NCBI GenBank assembly: GCA_902787415.1
Contig: CADAGG010000003.1
Span: 1-21,053 of the forward strand
Direction: 5' to 3'
DNA from: a methanogenic archaeon
Lineage (GTDB): Archaea > Thermoplasmatota > Thermoplasmata > Methanomassiliicoccales > Methanomethylophilaceae
DNA length: 21,053 bases
The position numbers and the translations under genes were made by a program. The notes beneath the pieces were generated by a model. It was not told where the DNA came from and ran no database searches. It saw nothing but the letters and a program-made list of their open reading frames with translations. Shown one piece after another: positions 1 through 7,651 of this stretch (its first letter is position 1; every line of letters starts with the position of its first letter).

Positions 1-3000
1 GCTGGTGTCGAGTGCGGTGAGCTTGCCGGCCAGGGTCGCGGGGACGTAGTTGGTGTCGCCGGCGACGGTGGTGTATCCGATGGTGGAGTAGACGGTTCCG
101 GCCGCTCCTCCCTCTTCGACGGCCTTGGCGACGGTGAGGGTCACGGACACGGAGCTGCTTCCTGCGGTGACGGTCTTGGACTCGGAGGAGACGTATGCGT
201 TGGTTCCGCCGGAGGCCTCTCCGCATACGTAGACGGTGTAGTCGCCTGCGTTGACGTAGGCGGTGGTCATACCGGGCTCTACCTCCCTGACGATGATGTT
301 GCCGGCGGAATCCACGAAGGTGACGGGGACGGTGTCGTCATCGGTGACGGTCTGTCCGAAGATGTCCTTTACGGTGACGCTGACCTCGCTCATGCCGGCG
401 CTGATCTCGAGGCCGGTGATGGCGTCTACGACAGAGACGGTAGCGGTGCCGAGCTGGACGTTGTCCTTGGTGTACACCTTGACGGAGTAGACGTCGGGCA
501 GCAGGCTGGCGGTGAATTCCTGGGGGTTAGAGACAGGGTCTGCGAACGATGCGGATACGACGTTGCCGTTGCTTCCGGTGAAGGTCATCTTGACCTGTTC
601 GGTTATGTAGTTTCCGCCGGTGGTGTAGGTGATGTTACCGCTGACTGCGACAGGGGACAGGGCCATGGCGGTCTGGACGCTGTCGAAGGTCTTGTAGAGG
701 GTTCCGTCCCTGAGGCCGGTGGATCCGACGTAGTACCTGACGACGTAGTCGGTGCCGGTGGGCACGGAGACGGTGTAGGTTCCGTCGGCGCTGACGTGGG
801 TGGTGCTGCGCTGCACGTAGGAGGTTGCTCCGCTGGCGAGGGGATCCTTCTCGAAGACGGAGACCCTGAGGCCGGAGACGTCCTCGGTGGAGGTGACGGT
901 TCCGCTCACGGCGGTCCTGGCGGAGGAGTTGTACTCGAGGACCACGACGGAGGAGAGGTAGTTGATGTAACCTCCCTCGGCCTTCTGCTTGGCGATGGCC
1001 GCGGTGGCATCCATGTCGGTCCAGGAGGCGGTGTCGTTGGCGCGGTACTTCACGTGCCAGTAGGAGACGGTGAAGTCGCTCATGCCGGCTGCGGGCTGTG
1101 CCTTGACGGTTCCGTCGGAGTTGCCGAGTGCCTCGAGGAGGGACAGGTTGCTGGATCCGGCGGTGGCGGTGAGGCCGTACTGGGAGGGGGTCACTCCGAT
1201 GAGTGCGTTCCACATGAAGGTCTCGTACATTCCGTCGAGGTAGTTGTAGTAGAGCTGTCCGAGTCCGCCGTACTGGTAGTACATCTGGGTGGTGGAACTG
1301 ACATCGTAAAGGGTGGCGATTCCGTTGTACTCAGTGGAGACGCGGTCTGCGTAGTATCCGATGGTGGAGGTGTAGCTTCCGTCGTTGTAGTAGGTCGGGA
1401 GCATGCTTCCGTCGACTGCGATGTAGGAGATGGTGCTGCCGCTGATTCCGCGGACGGTGTTGTAGAGATCGGCGAGCTGGTTCTCGCTGAGCTTCTCGGT
1501 GAGGTAGCTGACACCTACGATGTAGGGCAGGCTCTCGTCGTGGACGTTGGCGTTGTAGGCGACGAACTTGTCGACGTTGGCGGACATGTAGGCGCGGGCG
1601 TCGGCGGGGTTCTTGATGTACTTCGCGAGGTCGGGGACGCCTGCTGCGGTGAATGCGGAGCTGTAGGCGTCGGGGTTGCTCTCGGCGAGACGGATGATGA
1701 AGGATGCGATCGCACCGGAGCTGCCTGCGGACAGGTAGGCGGATGCCATGGCGGAGGTTCCGCCGCCCACGGAGCTGGTGACGGTGCTGAAGCCGCCTAC
1801 GGAGCTGGCGGCGTCGGAGTAGCCGTACCAGGACATGAGGGCGCCGGACTTGGCCTGGGAGCTGTAGGAATCCCAGGCGGCGTTGACCATGCTGGAGTCG
1901 GTGGTGTTCACGGTGTATCCGAGTCCTCCGAAGTAGTTGGAGTGCTCGTTGTTGGTGGGGGTGGCCGCATCGGCAGCGTACACCGCGGCGGGGGCCGCGA
2001 TGAGGCAGACAGCCACGAGGAGGGTGACGAGGGGGAAGAAGTCGAGTGCCTTCCTCAGTCCGCCCTTGACACCGAGGCCGCGGAGGGACTTGAGGTAGGC
2101 CTTGAGGTCGACCGCCCTGAACACCCTGACGATGAGTGCGGCGGATCCCACTGCGAATCCGGCACCGGCGACGATCGCATACTCGGCGCTGAACCAGCCG
2201 ATGAAGAAGCAGCAGAACAGCCACAGCATGACGAAGGTGTAGAGGTTGTATTTGGCGTTCGCACGGTACTTGTATGCCATCCATACGCCCAGGAACATGG
2301 GGAACCAGACGGTCAGCCATCCGTAGTAGGATGCCATGGAGGAGATGCTGGTCCTGCTGAACTGGTGGGCGAGGTCGTTGGCGAGGGCGCCCACCTGGGG
2401 GCTGCTGCCGTGGAGGAGGGCGGAGGATACGGAGGGTGCGAACACGGCGAGAACGGCCGCTACGGCGATGATCACCGCGAGGGTGAGGGGGATGGAGAGC
2501 ACCCAGGGCTGCTTCTCGAGGAGGAGGAACAGCACGCTGTAGGCCGCCACGAGGACCGCCAGGAGGCAGCCGCCCTGGAAGACGGTGCTCCACAGTCCGA
2601 GGGGGATGTAGTAGATGGCTCCGATTCCCACTCCCACCAGCACGATGAAGTTGCCGATGAGGACGGTGGCCAGGAGGTCCTTCCTGCCGATGCGCCTTAA
2701 CAGGAGGGTGACGAACATGATGGCCGCCGCGCATGCGATGATGGCCCAGAATCCGGTCCAGGTGAGGACGAGGAAGGCCATGAGCACCGCGGAGATGAAC
2801 ATGTTGGTCCTGAGGGGCTCGTTGGAGAACAGCTGTTTGAAGCCGGTGATCTCCACCGCGTCGGAAGCCTCGAGGGTCCTGATGACGAAGTAGACGAACC
2901 ATGCCATGAGGAAGCAGGTGAACGCATTCTCGGTTCCGTTGGAGAAGGCGGTCGTCATGATCATGAGCGGGAACAGTGCGTAGAACACCGCAGCCAGCAG

Positions 3001-3492
3001 TCCGACGAGCTCGTCCTTGAAGAGCTTCTTGCCGATGAGGTAGACAGGGAAGCAGGTCAGCGCGCCGATGATGGGTGCGGACCAGGCGAGGGTACCTGCG
3101 GCCGCCGTGGCCTGGCTGACCCCGCAGAGGGTCACGACGTAGGCGATGGCTGCCATGAGGTAGTCGAACAGGGGGCCGGAGATGCTTCCGGAACCGTACG
3201 GGAAGTTGATGGTTGCCTGGTTGGCAGGGTCGTAGGTTCCTGCAAGTATCTCGGTTACGATGCGAAGGTGACTGGATGCACTGGATCCGCCGGACAGGGC
3301 ATAATTGTCGCCGGCGGAGACCCCGTACGCGAACGCGAACCTAAGGATGAAGGCTACCGCGATGATCACGAACAGGGAGATCAGGCACCAGTGCGTTCTG
3401 AACCAGGATCCGTTGTTCCCGTTCTCGGAAACAGCGGCTGCCCCGCTTTCAGAAACGACGGGACTGGTTTTCTCTTTTGCAACTGTGCGCAT
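1..3492 (-). CDS. STT3/AglB-like membrane protein with degenerate catalytic motifs (3' end outside window)
   Basis: The frame is open for 1164 codons from ATG at 3492 to the window edge, so the C-terminus is missing. A GGAG lies 8 bases before the ATG. After a soluble N-terminus, residues about 32-500 hold many hydrophobic segments, followed by a Ser/Thr/Gly/Tyr-rich extracytoplasmic part. The STT3 fold is suggested by HLRIV at 75-79, by FPYG followed by GPLFD near 97-110, and by MSWYGYSD with W555. In active archaeal oligosaccharyltransferases, which move lipid-linked glycans to Asn in exported proteins, these areas carry DPYYH-, DxD- and WWDYG-type motifs. Here they read SASSH (71-75), TEN (187-189) and WYGYS (555-559). 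Residues from about 880 onward look like tandem beta-sandwich domains. It could be a catalytically dead paralogue, a divergent enzyme, or a scaffold. The fold is fairly sure; activity is doubtful. Confidence 0.8.
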   Translation of the reverse strand, partial: MRTVAKEKTSPVVSESGAAAVSENGNNGSWFRTHWCLISLFVIIAVAFILRFAFAYGVSAGDNYALSGGSSASSHLRIVTEILAGTYDPANQATINFPYGSGSISGPLFDYLMAAIAYVVTLCGVSQATAAAGTLAWSAPIIGALTCFPVYLIGKKLFKDELVGLLAAVFYALFPLMIMTTAFSNGTENAFTCFLMAWFVYFVIRTLEASDAVEITGFKQLFSNEPLRTNMFISAVLMAFLVLTWTGFWAIIACAAAIMFVTLLLRRIGRKDLLATVLIGNFIVLVGVGIGAIYYIPLGLWSTVFQGGCLLAVLVAAYSVLFLLLEKQPWVLSIPLTLAVIIAVAAVLAVFAPSVSSALLHGSSPQVGALANDLAHQFSRTSISSMASYYGWLTVWFPMFLGVWMAYKYRANAKYNLYTFVMLWLFCCFFIGWFSAEYAIVAGAGFAVGSAALIVRVFRAVDLKAYLKSLRGLGVKGGLRKALDFFPLVTLLVAVCLIAAPAAVYAADAATPTNNEHSNYFGGLGYTVNTTDSSMVNAAWDSYSSQAKSGALMSWYGYSDAASSVGGFSTVTSSVGGGTSAMASAYLSAGSSGAIASFIIRLAESNPDAYSSAFTAAGVPDLAKYIKNPADARAYMSANVDKFVAYNANVHDESLPYIVGVSYLTEKLSENQLADLYNTVRGISGSTISYIAVDGSMLPTYYNDGSYTSTIGYYADRVSTEYNGIATLYDVSSTTQMYYQYGGLGQLYYNYLDGMYETFMWNALIGVTPSQYGLTATAGSSNLSLLEALGNSDGTVKAQPAAGMSDFTVSYWHVKYRANDTASWTDMDATAAIAKQKAEGGYINYLSSVVVLEYNSSARTAVSGTVTSTEDVSGLRVSVFEKDPLASGATSYVQRSTTHVSADGTYTVSVPTGTDYVVRYYVGSTGLRDGTLYKTFDSVQTAMALSPVAVSGNITYTTGGNYITEQVKMTFTGSNGNVVSASFADPVSNPQEFTASLLPDVYSVKVYTKDNVQLGTATVSVVDAITGLEISAGMSEVSVTVKDIFGQTVTDDDTVPVTFVDSAGNIIVREVEPGMTTAYVNAGDYTVYVCGEASGGTNAYVSSESKTVTAGSSSVSVTLTVAKAVEEGGAAGTVYSTIGYTTVAGDTNYVPATLAGKLTALDTS

Positions 3493-3550
3493 TCTCGAAT
3501 CTCCGTAAATCGATTTGGAATAGCGCACAATACCCGAATCTGTATTTAAC

Positions 3551-3578
3551 CCCTTCTTATTTTATATTATAAGAAGGG
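3551..3578. promoter_or_regulatory. Perfect 10-bp inverted repeat enclosing an AT-rich TATA-like core
   Basis: CCCTTCTTAT (3551-3560) and ATAAGAAGGG (3569-3578) are perfect complements around the spacer TTTATATT. The element lies in the 109-base gap between the end of pyrF (3602) and the start of the STT3-like gene (3492), both on the minus strand. Its AT-rich centre is the best TATA candidate for the STT3-like gene and would put the start point near 3540 with a leader of about 48 bases. The same repeat could fold in the pyrF transcript as a terminator stem, although no T-run follows it. Promoter, operator and terminator roles are all possible. Confidence 0.5.
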
Positions 3579-3601
3579 AACAGGGACCGCGGAAAGGCCG
3601 T

Positions 3602-4249
3602 TCAGAGCACGCTCTGAATCTCTTTGCAGATCTGCTCGGCGACCGCCCTGGGGTTCTCGGCCTTGTAGATCGCCCTGCCCACGATGACGTAGTCGGCGCC
3701 GGCCTTGATGGCGTCCGCGGCGGAGCCTCCCTGGGCACCGACGCCGGGAGAGAGGATCTCGCGGTCGCCGATGATCTTCCTGATGGCGGCGATGCGCTCG
3801 GGACGGGTCGCAGGGGCGATGAAGCCTGCCACTCCGCACCTTACTCCCATCTGTGCCAGAGCCTCCGCGTTGGGGGCGGTGAACTCCTTGCCTCCGGGGT
3901 GGCTCATCTCGGTCACGGCGTAGATCACGGCACGGTCTCCGGCGGTCTTCACGGCCTCCTCGAGGGAGTCGCTGCCGGGGAAGGCGTGGACGATGACCGC
4001 GGCCGCGCCGCGGTTGACGGAGCCCTCCACGATGAGGTGGACGGTGTTGGGGATGTCCGCGACCTTGAAGTCGCAGATGACGTCGGAGAACTTGGACAGC
4101 TCGGTGATGATCTCGGGGCCGGCTGAGAGCACCAGGGGCCAGTTGATCTTGATGGCGTCCACGAGTCCGGCCACGGACCCGGCGATTGCCAAGGCTTTGC
4201 TCTTGTCGGTCTCGTCGAGTGCCAGAATAAGGCGCGAACTCTTTCTCAT
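3602..4249 (-). CDS. pyrF: Orotidine 5'-phosphate decarboxylase
   Basis: PyrF decarboxylates OMP to UMP, the last step of de novo pyrimidine synthesis, in the cytoplasm. The 215-residue protein has the usual archaeal length. LALDE at 9-13 supplies the N-terminal Asp (D12), K34 lies in DAIKINWP, and DFKVADIPNT (60-69) contains the catalytic Asp-Lys-x-x-Asp array D60, K62 and D65. GVGAQGG and IVGRAIY near the C-terminus match the phosphate-binding loops. ATG at 4249 was chosen because LILALDE follows at the expected distance and because it lies about 24 bases from the TATA box at 4270-4277, which suggests a nearly leaderless transcript. The frame stays open upstream across the opposite-strand radical SAM gene, but that part is not coding. 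No other pyr gene is nearby. Confidence 0.96.
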   Translation of the reverse strand: MRKSSRLILALDETDKSKALAIAGSVAGLVDAIKINWPLVLSAGPEIITELSKFSDVICDFKVADIPNTVHLIVEGSVNRGAAAVIVHAFPGSDSLEEAVKTAGDRAVIYAVTEMSHPGGKEFTAPNAEALAQMGVRCGVAGFIAPATRPERIAAIRKIIGDREILSPGVGAQGGSAADAIKAGADYVIVGRAIYKAENPRAVAEQICKEIQSVL

Positions 4250-4269
4250 ACATGCCCATCGCACGAATC

Positions 4270-4277
4270 TTATATAA
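4270..4277. promoter_or_regulatory. Symmetric TATA box shared by divergent pyrF and the radical SAM gene
   Basis: TTATATAA is its own reverse complement. Its centre (4273.5) lies 24.5 bases from the first base of the pyrF ATG (4249, minus) and 24.5 bases from the first base of the radical SAM ATG (4298, plus). Archaeal transcription starts about 25 bases from the TATA centre, so both transcripts would begin at or beside their start codons. This is the only strong AT-rich box in the 48-base intergenic gap. GAGG at 4293-4296 is too close to the plus-strand ATG to be a normal ribosome binding site, which fits leaderless expression. Confidence 0.7.
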
Positions 4278-4297
4278 CCCTCGCCAATGGAAGAGGC

Positions 4298-5359
4298 ATG
4301 AGCGTTCAGAGGTTCGAATCCGGCTCCGCCGCCAACGGCGAGCTCGCCAAGGGCTGCCAGTACTGCATCAGGGGATCCAAGATGGTGCTCCTGGTCACCG
4401 GCAGGTGCAGCGCGGGATGTTTCTACTGCCCCATATCCAACGAGAAGAAGGGCAGGGACGTGGTCTACGCCAACGAGGGCAGGGCCCACTCCGACGAGGA
4501 CATCATCCGCGAGGCCGAATCCATGGACGCGGAGGGCACCGGCATCACCGGCGGGGACCCCTCGGCCGTGATGGACCGCACCGTCCACTACATCGAGCTC
4601 CTGAAGGCACAGTTCGGCAGGGGCCACCACATCCACATGTACACCGCCGTCATCAGCCTCGAGAACGCCAAGAGGCTGGAGGCCGCGGGACTCGACGAGA
4701 TCAGGTACCATCCCACCGAGGACCTCTGGTCCAAGCTGGACACCACCGAGCTCGCCTCGATTGTGGAGCAGACCGCCCTGGACGTGGGCATCGAGGTGCC
4801 CGCCCTCCCCGGGAAGGAGGAGGAGCTCGTCTGGATGATCCAAAGCGCCTTCGATGCGGGGGTGCAGTTCGTGAACCTCAACGAACTGGAGTTCTCCGAG
4901 AGCAACTGGGGCATGATGGAGCGCTACGGCCTGGAGATCAAGGACGAGCTGTCGTCCGCGGTGAAGGGCTCGGAGGAGACCGCCATGAAGGTCCTCGAGA
5001 GGCTGCCGGACCTGCCGATCCACTTCTGCTCGTCCACCTTCAAGGACAGCGTGCAGCTCAGGAACCGCCTCGCCCGCCGTGCGGAGCATATCGCAAAAGA
5101 ATACGATGTAATCACAGATGACGGAACGCTGGTCAAGGGGATCGTCTACCACAAGGACCTTGACGAGGCATACCGCTTCCTGGCCGAGACTTACGATGTG
5201 CCAGACGAACTCATGTTCATCGACAGGGACCGTAACAGGCTCGAAATAGCCCCCTGGATCCTGGAAGAGGTTGGAACAGAGCTCCCATACAGATGCTACA
5301 TCGTCGAGGAGTATCCCACCGAGGACAGGCTCGAGGTCGAGAGGACCCCGATCAACTGA
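4298..5359 (+). CDS. Radical SAM protein, COG2108-like, function unknown
   Basis: This 353-residue protein carries the cysteine triad of radical SAM enzymes, CSAGCFYC with C37, C41 and C44, which ligates a 4Fe-4S cluster that cleaves S-adenosylmethionine. A second pair, C20 and C23 (CQYC), precedes it and could bind another metal. GITGGDPS further on resembles the SAM-binding GGE-type motif. The arrangement matches the archaeal group described as related to pyruvate formate-lyase activating enzyme (COG2108, from memory), whose substrate I do not know. It is divergent from pyrF on a shared TATA box and convergent with the RNA polymerase operon, whose terminator hairpin follows it after 19 bases. 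No partner protein adjoins it, so the context gives no substrate clue. The family call is firm; the reaction is unknown. Confidence 0.88.
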   Translation: MSVQRFESGSAANGELAKGCQYCIRGSKMVLLVTGRCSAGCFYCPISNEKKGRDVVYANEGRAHSDEDIIREAESMDAEGTGITGGDPSAVMDRTVHYIELLKAQFGRGHHIHMYTAVISLENAKRLEAAGLDEIRYHPTEDLWSKLDTTELASIVEQTALDVGIEVPALPGKEEELVWMIQSAFDAGVQFVNLNELEFSESNWGMMERYGLEIKDELSSAVKGSEETAMKVLERLPDLPIHFCSSTFKDSVQLRNRLARRAEHIAKEYDVITDDGTLVKGIVYHKDLDEAYRFLAETYDVPDELMFIDRDRNRLEIAPWILEEVGTELPYRCYIVEEYPTEDRLEVERTPIN

Positions 5360-5362
5360 AAC

Positions 5363-5396
5363 CGTAGAAAAAGGAAATATCCCCCGCAAGGGGGAT
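5363..5396 (-). terminator. Hairpin with GCAA loop plus T-run ending the RNA polymerase operon
   Basis: ATCCCCC (5379-5385), loop GCAA (5386-5389) and GGGGGAT (5390-5396) form a perfect 7-bp stem capped by a GNRA tetraloop. Read on the minus strand, the stem is followed by ATTTCCTTTTTC, the kind of T-rich tract at which archaeal polymerase stops. It lies 24 bases beyond the nusA stop and would end that long operon. The opposite strand could use the same stem for the convergent radical SAM gene, though with fewer T residues after it. Confidence 0.65.
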
Positions 5397-5420
5397 GTAA
5401 GGTGTTTGGGTTTTCAACAT

Positions 5421-5849
5421 TCAGTCAACGCTGATGCTCTGGATGTCGTGATGCCTGTTCACGATATCCCTGGCGATGCGGAGGTTCTTCCCCGCTTTGC
5501 CGATGGCGCGTCCCTTGAGTTTGGGATCCACAGTTACCGTGGCGTGGGTGATGTTTCCGCGCTGCTCGATAACGACCTTCTGAGGACCGTAGATGTGGAA
5601 TACGTTCATCACGAACTGCTGGGGATCATCGGAGTACTCGACGACCTGGATGTTCTTACCGGTCATGTCCTTGAGTTTGATGACATGCTCCCCTTTCTTT
5701 CCTACAGCGATGTTCCCCTGTCCATTCTCGACGACGAAGACGAGCTTGTCCTCAGTCTCCATGCAGTCGACCGCGTTGGTGTGGGTCAGCTGCTGGAAGA
5801 GTGCGATGTAACGCAGGGTATCCTCCGTTAGCACGATATCTGCGGCCAT
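5421..5849 (-). CDS. nusA: NusA-like transcription factor with two KH domains
   Basis: Archaeal NusA is a short protein made only of KH RNA-binding domains, without the S1 domain or N-terminal polymerase-binding domain of bacterial NusA. This 142-residue protein has the family's length and two GxxG loops, GKKG (50-53) and GKAG (117-120), one per KH domain. It likely binds nascent RNA and assists transcription by the polymerase encoded in the same operon. It is the last gene of that operon, starting 4 bases after the rpl30e stop, and is followed by the hairpin at 5379-5396. The rps12-rps7-elongation factor genes that often follow in other archaea are absent. The ribosome binding site before ATG at 5849 is weak, consistent with coupled translation. 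Confidence 0.94.
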   Translation of the reverse strand: MAADIVLTEDTLRYIALFQQLTHTNAVDCMETEDKLVFVVENGQGNIAVGKKGEHVIKLKDMTGKNIQVVEYSDDPQQFVMNVFHIYGPQKVVIEQRGNITHATVTVDPKLKGRAIGKAGKNLRIARDIVNRHHDIQSISVD

Positions 5850-5853
5850 GGTC

Positions 5854-6135
5854 TCACAGCGTTAAGATGTTGGAAGTACCCTTGTCGATGATGGCAAGAG
5901 CGGATACGGAGAAGGGCTTTCCACACAGAGCGCCGAGCTCCATGTTGTTTCCACTGTAGATGTGGATCTTGACGTCCTTGTTGTTGACAAGGGCCGCGCT
6001 GGGACAGTTGGAGGAAAGGACGATCATCTGTGCCTTTCCGGCCTTTACTGCCTTCTCGGTCTGGTCAACTCCGAACTCCACCTTACCGGTGGAGATCGCT
6101 GCCTTCAATGCCTTGCTAATATCTACTTCGCTCAT
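5854..6135 (-). CDS. rpl30e: Ribosomal protein L30e
   Basis: This 93-residue protein matches archaeal and eukaryotic L30e, a component of the large ribosomal subunit that binds kink-turn RNA. Diagnostic stretches are [15 protein letters not shown] near the start, the loop IVLSSNCP, and [18 protein letters not shown], where the RNA-binding loops and core of the L7Ae/L30e fold lie. Its ATG (6135-6133) overlaps the rpoA2 stop codon as ATGA, and GGAGG lies a few bases upstream within the rpoA2 3' end, so translation is coupled. A position between rpoA2 and nusA is the common archaeal arrangement. Nothing unusual was seen. Confidence 0.96.
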   Translation of the reverse strand: MSEVDISKALKAAISTGKVEFGVDQTEKAVKAGKAQMIVLSSNCPSAALVNNKDVKIHIYSGNNMELGALCGKPFSVSALAIIDKGTSNILTL

Positions 6136-7649
6136 TCAATATCCTCCTTGTTTGCTTTGGGATCGTAATAAAGTTTGATTGCTCCGGTTCCTAAGGTCAC
6201 CGGCTGACCTACAATGATGTTTTCAGTCACTCCCTCGAGCCTGTCGACCTCTCCCACCATGGCTGCGTGCAGCAGGTGGGCGGCGGTGATCTCGAAGGCT
6301 GCCCTTGCCAGGACAGAGGACTTCTTTCCGGACACTCCGTTCCTTCCGATGGCCCTTACGGTTCCGTCGTTGGTCATGAGGTCCGCTACGAGCATGATGT
6401 GCCTGACGTCGACATCCAGACCTGCGTTGCCCAGGGTGGAGGTGGCCTCATAGATGATAGAGTTCCTGGCCGCCTCGATTCCGAAGACATCGCCGATCTC
6501 GATGATGGAGTTGGTCATGACGTTGTCCACGTCGACACCCTCGACCTGCAGGATCTCCTTCAGGTTGCTGCCCTCGGTGACGATGCTGTACTGACCGGTC
6601 TTGGGGTCAGGGTGGATGAGTGCCCTCTTGATGCCCTCGACTCCCTTGAGCCTGGCGTTCTTGATGGCCTCGTACATCTCCTGCAGCTTGGTGAAGGGTG
6701 CGGGGTTCTCGGGGTCGGACGAGATGATGATGTTGCATGCCACGTCGTTGTTGACGGGTCCGTCGAAGGAGACCGCGCTCTTCTCGACCAGACCGCGGAC
6801 GGCCTTGATCTTGTTGAGCTTCTCGACGATGTCGTCGACCTTCAGTCCGCGCTTGTCCATCTTCATCGCATCGGGGACGATCAGGATCCTCATGTTGGTG
6901 ATGTCGGTCTCGATGGAGGCGACGTCCAGCAGGGTGGTGATCTCGATCTCGGATGCGACGTGCTCGGCGAGTGCCTGGTCCTCCTGCGCCAGTCCCTTGA
7001 GGGGGATGTTCATCGAAGGGGTGCTGGGCTCGCGCCTGGCATCCACGATCTCGATGAGACGGGGAAGACCCTGGGTAACGGACACGGATGCGACTCCCGC
7101 GAAGTGGAAGGTACGCAGGTTCATCTGGGTACCGGGCTCTCCGATGGAGTGGGCCGCCATGACTCCGGCGGACTCGTTCTGGACCATCTTGTGGCTGGCG
7201 TACATCTCGGCCGCGCGGACGAGGAGCTTCTCGCAGATCTCGTCGGAGAGGTCCGCGCCCTCGATCCTGTCGGCGATGTCGTAGACGACCTTCTTGGGGA
7301 TCTCGAGCTTGAGAGATGCGACCATGTCCATGAGCTTGGTCTCGGTCTCGGTCTGCACGTGGGGGTTGGAGTACTCCTCCTGGGGTACCTGGGGCTCGGC
7401 GGGAGCCTCGGGCTCCTCCGCCACGACCGCCTTGGGGGCGGCGCGGGGCTTGGAGGTCTTGCGGGTACCGATCTTGTCGATGATCTCCTTGGCGACCGCC
7501 TCGTCGAGTCCTTTCTCGACGAGTCCGTCGACTCCTGCGGAGGAGATGTCTCCGAGGCTGCCGTAGCCGTACTGCTTCACGACGGTGGTCGCGACCTCGT
7601 CGGCGATGCCCCTCTTCACTAATGCTGCGATGGTATCTTTCTGTGCCAT
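6132..7649 (-). CDS. rpoA2: RNA polymerase subunit A'' with an HhH-like N-terminal extension
   Basis: RpoA'' is the C-terminal part of the split largest polymerase subunit and carries the trigger loop. [19 protein letters not shown] at 168-186 is the trigger-loop signature, and [15 protein letters not shown] near the C-terminus is a second conserved block. The protein has 505 residues, about 100 more than the usual RpoA''. The extra part is a helix-hairpin-helix-like module (about 1-61; [29 protein letters not shown]) joined by a Lys/Ala/Pro/Glu-rich linker (about 62-100). I chose ATG at 7649 because GGAGGTGA (7663-7656) lies 6 bases upstream; a GTG at 7655 is also in frame and overlaps the rpoA1 stop. 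It sits between rpoA1 and rpl30e. Confidence 0.96.
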   Translation of the reverse strand: MAQKDTIAALVKRGIADEVATTVVKQYGYGSLGDISSAGVDGLVEKGLDEAVAKEIIDKIGTRKTSKPRAAPKAVVAEEPEAPAEPQVPQEEYSNPHVQTETETKLMDMVASLKLEIPKKVVYDIADRIEGADLSDEICEKLLVRAAEMYASHKMVQNESAGVMAAHSIGEPGTQMNLRTFHFAGVASVSVTQGLPRLIEIVDARREPSTPSMNIPLKGLAQEDQALAEHVASEIEITTLLDVASIETDITNMRILIVPDAMKMDKRGLKVDDIVEKLNKIKAVRGLVEKSAVSFDGPVNNDVACNIIISSDPENPAPFTKLQEMYEAIKNARLKGVEGIKRALIHPDPKTGQYSIVTEGSNLKEILQVEGVDVDNVMTNSIIEIGDVFGIEAARNSIIYEATSTLGNAGLDVDVRHIMLVADLMTNDGTVRAIGRNGVSGKKSSVLARAAFEITAAHLLHAAMVGEVDRLEGVTENIIVGQPVTLGTGAIKLYYDPKANKEDIE

Positions 7650-7651
7650 TA

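Noticed and set aside
796..2902. Long frames on both strands within the STT3-like gene (634 codons plus, 523 codons minus)
   Set aside because: Low-complexity His/Gly- or Arg-rich products without recognisable motifs; the membrane-protein frame running from 3492 to the edge explains the region.
4250..5389. Extension of the pyrF frame for a further 380 codons upstream on the minus strand
   Set aside because: It lies wholly antisense to the radical SAM gene, has no family similarity, and arises from GC-rich codon use; PyrF homology begins at 4249.
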